Shown here: positions 55,666 through 64,000 of the stretch, in pieces
Layout: each line of letters begins with the position of its first letter
How positions within the stretch are numbered: position 1 is the stretch's first letter
Assembly (NCBI GenBank): GCA_930367215.1
Contig: OV884059.1
Location: 98,878,993-98,942,992, forward strand
DNA length: 64,000 nt
Source of the DNA: Pollenia angustigena
Lineage: Eukaryota; Arthropoda; Insecta; Diptera; Polleniidae
Direction of reading: 5' to 3'
Notes under the pieces: model-generated
Database searches by the model: none
What the model saw: only the letters and a program-made list of their open reading frames with translations
Told to the model about the DNA's origin: nothing
Translations under genes and position numbers: made by a program

Positions 55666-58600
55666 TAAGGGGGTTGTTCTTTAAATAGATATGCATGGTT
55701 TTATTAGTCTTCCCAGGCGATTTTTTTATTTGTTCTAGAGTTTCTTTTAAAACTAAACTTTTATTACCTTTATTCTACCAAAATACAATTTATGATAAAA
55801 AAAATGGAGTATGAATAACCAGCTCTTAATCTCAGATTTTATGGTATTTTCTTGATCCTACTTGATTAAAATGAAAGGTCATGAATAAGTCGAAAATCAG
55901 GTTGGTTTTATTGAGATTTGTGACATTTTCCATTACCCTGCATAATCAGACATACCATAAAATATTGTAAAATATATTTTAGGCATTTCACAAAGTGTTC
56001 TATTATGTCATATTGCTTGTATTTAATATAATGTTATGAATGTGACATGCGTCAATTATAGCAAATGCAACCAAAAGGACACAATTTTTTTATGGTAAAA
56101 GATAAGATTTTAGTACTTTGGAAAATTAATTAGTACCAACAAAACAAGTACACCTAAATACACCAACTTTTCCAACCCTGCCACAAAGTCGTTAACTTAC
56201 AGCGAGAGAAGAAATAAAACAGATAAAATTGTCGGGTTTTAACGATACTTTGTTAAGAATGTTTTTTGGATTTTATTATTTAAAAAACGAATTTTTCGAA
56301 ATATAAGATTATCGGCCATGTTCTGGAAATCGAAATCACGTGAAAAATGTTGATGTAGACTTTCAGTTATTTTTTTTAATCAACGTAGCTTTTCCTGATT
56401 TTAAAAATATGTAAGTGGTTCTCAAAGTATGAGGTATTTAAAACGGAATAATTTTATAAACTTTAAGCACTGGAAAATTTTCAAAAATTTGTTCGATTCC
56501 AATTTCACACGAATTAGATTTTCAGAACATGGCTCTTTATTTATGCATATATTATATCCATTATAATCCTCTCGCTTGTTAAAAGTACAATGGATCTTGA
56601 AATAAAGGACCTAGAAAATTTAAAACTTGAAACGCAATTTTAGAAAGAAGTTTTATCTTTATTTATGATTCCTTCTATCCTACATACCAAAAAAAGAATT
56701 AGCATTGGTGAAATAAAACCACTTAAGATTGTTCGCTTAGTCAATTATTTTCGATGGTAACAAGAATTTGAAATATTTATAGTTATTATTATTGTTATTA
56801 TTATTATGTTTTACACTGTACAAATATCTAAATTTTTATATACTTTGTACCAGGGTTGATAAAGTTGGTACAATTGTACCTTTTTTGGTACAATTCGAAA
56901 CTTAAATGTATGGTACCCCCGTGACTCATTTGGTACTATTTCCAAATTTTTCAAACCTGATTTATATTAAATGGAAACTCGTATTTACTGTCCAATGAAT
57001 TTATTGTTGGATTTAACAAAACAGCTATGATATTTTGCATTTGCTCTTTTGCAAAACCATTTGCACCAAACGCTGAACTCCGCTACTGTGAATAGATTTT
57101 TGCACTTATTGATTGAACGATTGCTTATGCCACATTCTAAATTAAGATCAGCGGCAGCATTGACAAGTTTTTGAAAGTTGTAGGAAACCAATTCTGCAAA
57201 ATTTCTACATTGTATAAAAGACGAATTCCCGTGAATAATATTTTCAAATATTCTTCAACAAGATGGTTGTCACGTTAAGAAGTAATCAACAGAATTTTGG
57301 ACAGTGGGAGCCCACTCCATTATTATTTTACTCCGAATTATTTTGAAGGAGATTTTACAATCGCTTAATTAAATATTATATTCGGACTTTCTACTCCGTT
57401 CCTGTTTCTGCAGTACGTATTGAAAATTGTAAACACAATAAATTTGGAAATGCAATCCGAACATATTTTTAGGACGCGTAAAAATTTTATTTTCTTTTAA
57501 AATTCGAGATTGCATTTTGAGAAATATTCGTCAATTTTCCACAAAACAGACGATAAATTCTAAAAAAAATTATGAAAACGCTCTCTGGCGGCAATCAAAA
57601 ATTAAAATTAATGGATTTTTCGACTCTAAAAACCGCATGCAACAGGTCTGGCTAGATCAAATACAATTTGCTTGCCTCTATTCTTTAATATTTTGGAAAT
57701 CTAACTACATATTTGGAAAAATCCGGGGCTCGAAATTATTTTTTGACGTATGGTTTCTTTGGCATTATAAGGACACCATTTACTATTTAGAAATAGTCAT
57801 TTGATTTAATCTTAGTTCCTTATTAACTTTAATAAGCACCTTTATAAATAACTTTTTTAACAAAAGCAAAAAATTTTATTGTAAAAAAAAACTATCATCT
57901 TTAGCCTTAACACACACACAGACTCACCCTAGTAGTTGGACAAAACGAATGGCTACATGCGGCTTTTTTCTCAAGGATTTTAAAGGTCGTTGAGTAGTGT
58001 ATTAGCTTTAAAAAGGAAAATGCCCTAAAGCCAAATTTAAACACAATCAGAAATATACCTCCCTTATACCCTTGAAAAATTTAAACGAAACGAAAGTTTA
58101 CTTATGGGTACAACCACTACCAATGAACTTTGATAAAGAGGGCTCGTCTTTTATTTTCTTAGAAATTATAAAAAAAATCAAAAGCAAAAACATCAACAAC
58201 AACAACCAAAAATGTAAAACCAAACAAAACAACAGCTGTTTTGTTTATTTTTACGAACCTCAACATAAAGCGGTGAAAGTCGTCTGTCTAAAAGTTTATT
58301 ATGGACCATAGTACCCTACTTATACACATAAAAAATGTATAGGTGTGTTATGTACATTAATATGCATACATATAAGTACACAGTATTTATCATACTACTA
58401 GTTGTTCGCTTCATATTGTACCAGTAGCAAACATACAAAATAAAACGCAAACTCTACATATCGATAGAAAATACAATTTATTTTTTAAATCTCTTCTAAA
58501 TGCGAGTAAAACCAACGCAATAATTTTTTTTATTTTCTCAAACAACGATTCACATTTTTCCTAAAAGCGAACAAAATGTTTGAAAGCTTCTAAAAAATGT

Positions 58601-58764
58601 TAACTAAATTTACCGCTATTTGACTCTCTACCTCTTTCTCTCTCTCTCTTTCTTTCTACCTCCCTTTGTTTTAACATGCTCTTTGCTCACGCCCAGTAGT
58701 AAAGAAAATAACGGGTTTTTTGTGAAGAGTAGGTATGGATACTTTAACGAAATTTTACGTAACA
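55666..58764. other. Non-coding DNA with two orphan hAT-like tips
   Basis: A right tip CCAACCCTG ends at 56180, preceded by CACCAACTTTT. A left tip CAGGGTTGATAAAGTTGGTA starts at 56851. They resemble each other (GTTGGTAC words) but face apart, so neither pairs. Frames at 56985-57191 and 57517-57804 are unassigned. Near 58637-58670 there is a CT-rich run. Confidence 0.45.
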
Positions 58765-58772
58765 GTTAATAG

Positions 58773-59952
58773 CAGGGTTGTCAGATTAATTTTGACCTTT
58801 TTCGCCAAATCCAATGTCAAAAATCGCCAAAATCGCCAAAGCCTTTGTTTACAAGTTTTTGACAATAAAATACATACATATTTTTTTAATTATTAAAAAT
58901 ATTTTTTATAAATCCCAAAAAAATTAATTAGTTCCGTTTCGCTAAAATACGCCAAAAATTCCAAAAAATTCGCCATAATATATATTTTGTTTAATTTTTA
59001 TTTAGAGCGATATAAAAATAGTTAGTGCCCACAAAAAAGGTACGATGTTTACTATAAAATAATTTATAGTAGTCTACTTAAAGCAACAAAAAAAGAATTT
59101 TTGCGGTTAGTACTAAACAAATATTAGAAATGCACTATATACAATAGTTGTAGTTTCAATATACATACTTATATCTAAAACGCTTCACCGGCAAGACCCG
59201 CTATTCGTCTTCTTATTTGGAATGCATTGTGAGGGTGTTACATTTATTCAACGAAAGTATAAAAGAAGTGCAACACGTGCTATTCCCATTAATATAACTT
59301 ATAACTCCTAACAACGCTTCTAGAAGTTCGTATTGCATTCTAATTCGAAGGCGAGTTTTAGTGGAGTTCATAGTTTCAACACAGGCATTACCAATTGTAA
59401 TTACCGCATATAAAGGACAGCCAAAGTAAAGTCCTTGAAATTGTACGTACCTGCCGTATCCTTGTAGCTTTAAAATGTTGGACTAAACTTTTATAGTTAT
59501 CTTTCCAATTGACCAACGCTAATTTTTTTCATTGTGTTTCATAAACGTCCAAAGGTATTATAGGATTCATAAAAATCTTTAAATATAACTAACAACAACG
59601 TATTTTATCTGTGATAATAAATTGCCACATACATAATGTGAAAATGTTTATAGACTTAAAACATATTAATGTTTTGAGGAATTCTATTTATTGATTGTTT
59701 CAAGAGCAATTTTAAATATAAAAAACACTTATTTAGAAGGTTTTCATTAACTTCATCAGCCATTTGAACTCACCTTCAAATACATATCATACATATGAAT
59801 GCCTGAAATTTCTTTCATAGGTCATCAAAAATAGCCAGTTGGCGATTTCTACTATTTTATAAATCGCCATGTCGCCAAATCAGAAATTAGGTCGCCAAAC
59901 ATGTTTGAAAATCGCCACGTTTGGCGAGAAATCGCCACATCTGACAACCCTG
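58773..59952. mobile_element. hAT element with ATCGCCAAA subterminal repeats
   Basis: The ends CAGGGTTGTCAGAT and ATCTGACAACCCTG are perfect inverses, with an exact 8-bp duplication GTTAATAG (58765-58772, 59953-59960). ATCGCCAAA and variants recur many times just inside both ends. A transposase C-terminus survives on the minus strand. At 1.2 kb it is a deleted derivative. Confidence 0.93.
59257..59413 (-). pseudogene. hAT transposase C-terminal remnant
   Basis: The minus frame (from 59413 down) reads AVITIGNACVETMNSTKTRL then RIRMQYELLEALLGVISYI. This matches the hAT dimerisation segment (x-I-G-N-A-x-V-E-R-x-x-S, then K-T-x-L-R-x-R-M and a leucine-rich helix). The expected arginine after VE is threonine here. 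The catalytic part is not found. Confidence 0.7.
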
Positions 59953-59960
59953 GTTAATAG

Positions 59961-61720
59961 TAAAAACAAAGAGCGACAGGGTTGGAATATTTTCCTTTTC
60001 GTATGTCATTGTTGGTACTTTAAAGGCTTAAAAAATGCAATATAATTACAAAAACAACTTGTTTGAAGACAAATTTTGTACATCTTAATTGCCCATTAAA
60101 CTACCAAACCCGTTTTACCGCTTGTGTCGTTTTTTCGGGATCTTATGGGGTCTTGTGTGAATAATTGACCAATTAAACGTATTTTAAATACGTATGAGTT
60201 TGTCATTCCATTGGTAATTTCTTCTAAGTATATTGATATTAGACCCTATAAAGCTTATAAAAACCAGGGTTTCGGTTAAGCTTTAAAAAAAATAACCGGT
60301 TTAATTGAAAAAAAAATAACGCAAAAATCAAATTTTGGAATTTTATTAAGCCGCCAGCCATATTTGTTTATTTTTGAATATATTTGAAATTCTAATATTT
60401 GGCCCCTGCAGCACGTAGTATGTTCTTAGATGGATCATATGTTTGATCAGCCCTACCTTCTTTCATCTTCATCACTTGTTTCTAACCAACCCGCTATCCC
60501 CATTTCTTAAGGGGGCTCACATACAAAGTTTTCAATATAGACTAGAAATATGTATATTGAAGAAAAATCCAATAACTGTCCAGGAGTCTCCCCAAGGGGG
60601 ATAAAATGTAAGACCGACCTCAATTAGATTTTTGTCCATGGACCAGAGAACGGCTTTGTGCAATTGCAAAAAAATCGCATTAAATGAACAGCAACAAATA
60701 CACACACTTGCGGTCATACAATCAAACTTGCGTAACCGCAAATATTCGCTGCTGGTTTGCAGTCATTCAAATAATGCACATCGTGCTTTGTTATTTATAC
60801 CATCGTTAGCTTCGTTTTTTAATAAATATGTTTGTGTGTTCGGTGCGACAATGATTGTTTTGGTAAAGAAAAAAAAATACAAACAAAAAAGCTAGAAATC
60901 AAGCAATCATTACTCATGTATTCATTCAGCATTACATAGTTAAAAGAAAAAAAAAATTTAAATGAAACTAAACGCACATATGTAGGTACATACAAACAAT
61001 TTCCATAGAAACAGACTTTTTTTTTTCATCTTAAAAAGTACAGTAGTTCTGTATGTAGGTACAGTGTGTTCTTGCTATAGTTGTTTTTATTGTTGTTAAT
61101 TTTAACAAAGCGTCTCATCGAGTGGTTTATTGTTGTTATTGTTGTTAATGTAAACAAAGCGCCTCATCGAGTGGACAATGACTACTTGAATGCAAAAGTA
61201 TAAGAATGTGTTTCTTTTGAATTTACACAGTTGTGTTATATTGCGTGCGCAACAAAAATGCAAACAAAGCACTTGCAATACAAAACAAATACATGCAAAA
61301 ATCAAATGTGTACGAAACGATGTAAAAATGTCCAACGTTGAACTTTGTTTTGCAAGACTTTATGACACTCTGCAAAGTGTCATAATGTCCACAACTTAGC
61401 TTATAACCAAAAATATTAAAATGTGTAAAATTTTTTTTTTAATACCATTAAAATTTCAAGTGATTATCAAAACTTAAGAAAAAAAAATTATTATTTATTG
61501 ATAAAAATTTTTTACAATTCGAATCTTTGGCTTTTCATTCAGACTATGAAGCAGCTTTAAGGCAGGCTTTAGAAAATCTGTTTCCTAATTCGTCTTTTAA
61601 AGGTTGCTGGTTCATTACTGCCAAGCTCTGAGACGCAGAGGTCAAAAGCTAAGCAGGTTTGGAAATTTAATAAAAAGAAATAAAGACTATGGTAATTGGT
61701 ACCGAGAAATCCTAAGTCTG
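59961..61720. other. Non-coding DNA with an orphan hAT-like tip and a small tandem duplication
   Basis: CAGGGTTGGAATATTTTCC at 59977 looks like a left hAT tip without a partner. At 61083-61178 a 49-bp unit containing TGTTGTTAA and AACAAAGCG(T/C)CTCATCGAG is repeated twice. The 87-residue frame at 60632-60895 and others have no recognisable domain. Confidence 0.4.
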
Positions 61721-61727
61721 CCATTGG

Positions 61728-62010
61728 TTGGCTTCGCTAACTAAAACTTTTCTGCACAGCCGGCCTTCGGCCGGGCGCAAGGATTTTCTCCTCTACGGTA
61801 TAACAAACACCGGCTTCGCTAACTAAAGCTTCTCTGTATAGCCAGCCTTCGGCCGTGCGCATGGATTTTCTCCTCTATGGTAAACCAAAAACCGGCTTCG
61901 CTAACTAGAGCTTCTCTGCATAGCCGGCCTTCGGACGGGCGCAAGAATTTTCTCCTCTATGGTATAACAAAAACCGGTTTCGCTAACTAAAGCTTCGCTG
62001 CGTAGTCGGT
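61728..62010. repeat. GC-rich tandem repeat, 82-bp unit, about 3.4 copies
   Basis: GGCTTCGCTAACTA recurs at 61730, 61812, 61894 and (as GGTTTCGCTAACTA) 61976, a strict 82-bp period. Each unit holds the hairpin-like GCCGGCCTTCGGCCGGGCGC and CTCCTCTATGGTATAAC. Base composition stands out against the AT-rich surroundings. A diverged single relative lies at 37577-37680. Confidence 0.92.
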
Positions 62011-62039
62011 CATAACTGGACGTTATGACATGCCACCTA

Positions 62040-62592
62040 AAAATAACTAGCTTGCTTTTGAAATTTAGCATGATCGGCCTACGCATGGCTGCGATATATG
62101 TAAGTAAAAAACCACGACTGCCTCTGGTTTTATCCATAAATCCTTTTTTGATGTTGTTTTTTTTTCGTACGTCTGGAAAACGGCAAGAACCAAAGTTTGG
62201 TAGATACATTTTATTTGCGCTAAGGACGAAGTCTGTGTAAATGGTGAGATCCAGTCTATAATTCCAAATTAGACTCTTTGTGTCCGTTAACCATCTTATT
62301 ATGTTGGTATTTAGATTAAATTCGCCCCAAAAATATTTTACTGCAAATAAAATTCTTTAAGAATCGGGTCACATTTGTCTAATGCTCTCATCGCATTTAA
62401 GACAAAAAAATCTCATATGGATGTTAATATCTAGATAATATTTGGCACAAATAACTCTTATATTAAATTTAACCTATTAACATTACTTCATTTTATTGAG
62501 TTCATGATTGCCCATCGTTTCCAAATGGGGTAAAATCTCGAGAATTCGTCTGTAAATACTATGGTATTTGGGCTTTGCCGACTATAACTTGA
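62040..62592 (-). repeat. Interspersed repeat with ACCCTACACC ends, reversed diverged copy
   Basis: On the minus strand it starts near GTTATAGTCGGCAAAGCCCA (about 62590-62570). It resembles the copy at 49866 (AAGTATAGTCGGCAAAGCCC), with related text such as AAATATTATCTAGATATTAA. The far side merges with the region next to the 82-bp repeat. The 102-residue frame at 61901-62209 crosses the junction and is not a gene. Confidence 0.5.
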
Positions 62593-63514
62593 GGATTGTT
62601 TATATTAAATCGAACTCTTATTAAATTGTTGAATATTTTGTTTAGAAATTTTTGAATTTTTAGGGCACCTTTTTAACAATTTTCAGGTCATATTTTCAAG
62701 TTTTTAATTCGCATTAAACACGTTTTAGAGCATATTTCTGGTTTCCCTGGTTATAAAATTAAATTAAATCTTTTCCAGCAATTTCGTGCTTGTTCTTTAA
62801 AAGTTATAAAATAAAAAAATTAAATTTTCAAATTTGAAATTACTTTAATGTCTGGAAAATAAAAAAACAAGGTATACACCACTTCTGCCATCAACACCGA
62901 CTTTGAGTCAAAATGAAATGAAAATACAAATGGCCAGTGATGCCAACTTTTTGAGAGCAAAGAAGACTTTAAAATTTAAAAAAGCACTTAAAACCACTTC
63001 TTAAAACAAAATTGGACAATTAAAATCGTTGACATCTATCCAAAAAAAAAGTTCGTTGTTTATTTTTTCCATTCACAATTCTTAATATTTTCTAAGCCAT
63101 TTTTTATTTTTGAAACAGTGTCAACCATTTTAAAAAAAAAAATTTACCGAAAACAATTAAATCGATTTTATTACGATTACTTAATATGTTGTCAACCCTA
63201 AATAGCGCAACGTTTTGTAAAATTTTCTAGCTTTAACTTCGTAAACAAGGTTTCTGGTAAAACGAATACGACTTTCTTTTATCCCTTTTTTTATCATTTG
63301 AAATCTTATAGTCTTCATTGGCCTTCTCAAAATTGTAATAGCAAAGCTCATCTAAATCAACGATCATCCGCTATGCCCCCAGGGGCCGAGCACTTTTCGT
63401 GAATTTCACACACATAACACAAAGGTTAACGAAACAAAAAAAAAAAAAAAATAGTTAATGTCTCAAACGAGTAAATTTATTTTCCTCTCTTTTGGTGTTT
63501 CATTGCACACAATA
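62593..63514. other. AT-rich non-coding DNA
   Basis: CAGTGATGCCAACTTTTTG at 62935 could be an isolated hAT-type tip. A poly(A) run lies at 63435-63451. No gene is recognised. Confidence 0.4.
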
Positions 63515-63888
63515 CCCTGCAAATAAAATTGGACCACATGATCCATTTTAATAAAATGTACTACTCCATGGACTGGTCCGATGTAATGTAAGCATGGACC
63601 ATGTCATTGTTAAAAAGTGTTTGTAGTGAGAGGACATGTCTTCGTTTTTTAACGACGTGCTTTCGTTTTTAAACGACTTCAAAACTAATCCTCTTGTGTA
63701 TACCATGGAGTAGTTTTAAAACTACTCCTAAGTTGTCCAAAGGTGGGTTATATGGTCCTCCCCTAGGACATCGTAATGTTAAATAGACCATGTTTTTTCC
63801 ATACGTTTGGGTTACTTTTGGACTTGTCCTGGTCCTTTGTGGGCTACTCTTTACAAGAGTATTTGGGCTGGTCCTATTATTTGCAGGG
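63515..63888. mobile_element. 374-bp MITE with TA target duplication, copy 2
   Basis: CCCTGCAAATAA and TTATTTGCAGGG bound exactly 374 bp, flanked by TA on both sides. It is the inverted sister of 8178-8551, with shared blocks CATGGAGTAGTTTTAAAACT and GTTATATGGTCCTC. The frames at 63669-63911 and 63776-63964 are shadows of it. Confidence 0.92.
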
Positions 63889-64000
63889 TATGCACTCACC
63901 ACTGCATGCACATTTTAAACTGTCTCTCTTTGTGATGACCGCTTCTAAATCATCCTCTATATAATCGAAGTTCTAACAAACGAAAAATTGAAAAAACACC

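Noticed and set aside
1..64000. CRISPR arrays, operons and bacterial-type signals
   Set aside because: The sequence is eukaryotic; the tandem repeats lack the repeat-spacer pattern.

Overview
This is strongly AT-rich nuclear DNA from an insect. The jockey-type retrotransposon, the mix of DNA transposons (hAT, pogo and mariner), and interspersed repeats with CCAG/GGAC-rich cores suggest a fly, perhaps a calyptrate. The species is inference only. I found no host gene I would defend in 64 kb: no long open frame, no convincing exon chain, no rRNA or standard tRNA. The window reads as intergenic DNA or a very large intron filled with mobile elements of many ages.

The only intact-looking coding unit is a jockey-clade non-LTR retrotransposon (31636-35870). 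It has a 5' leader, a gag-like ORF1 with three CCHC knuckles, an endonuclease/reverse transcriptase ORF2 that overlaps ORF1 and carries one frame break, a poly(A) tail, and a likely 12-bp target duplication. A 3' fragment of another non-LTR element lies at 2640-3172.

DNA transposons dominate the rest. Nine insertions carry hAT-type ends with an exact or near-exact 8-bp target duplication: 4983-5626, 11150-13675, 15783-17006, 18736-22722, 19768-22152, 20298-21076, 38488-40497, 52029-55449 and 58773-59952. Decayed hAT transposase C-termini are readable in four of them (11150, 18736, 38488, 58773). A second group has a 3-bp TAA/TTA duplication, as in PIF/Harbinger: 12200-12833, 14642-15055, 24086-24980, 46908-47413, 51265-51391 and 52733-55146. 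A third group has TA duplications: 8178-8551 and 63515-63888 (one 374-bp family), 13109-13187 (pogo-like), 46255-46495 and 55558-55665. Foldback and palindromic elements occur at 709-1437, 8632-9012, 38390-40887, 19992-20198 and elsewhere.

Nesting is extreme. A 4-kb hAT (18736) contains a second hAT (19768), which contains a third (20298), a hairpin MITE and a mariner remnant. The hAT at 11150 contains a pogo remnant, which contains a TTA-type element. The TATCGATA-rich hAT at 52029 contains a TAA-type element, which contains an interspersed repeat. Tandem structures include a ~560-bp unit with a tRNA-like internal promoter (3173-4831) and a GC-rich 82-bp repeat (61728-62010).
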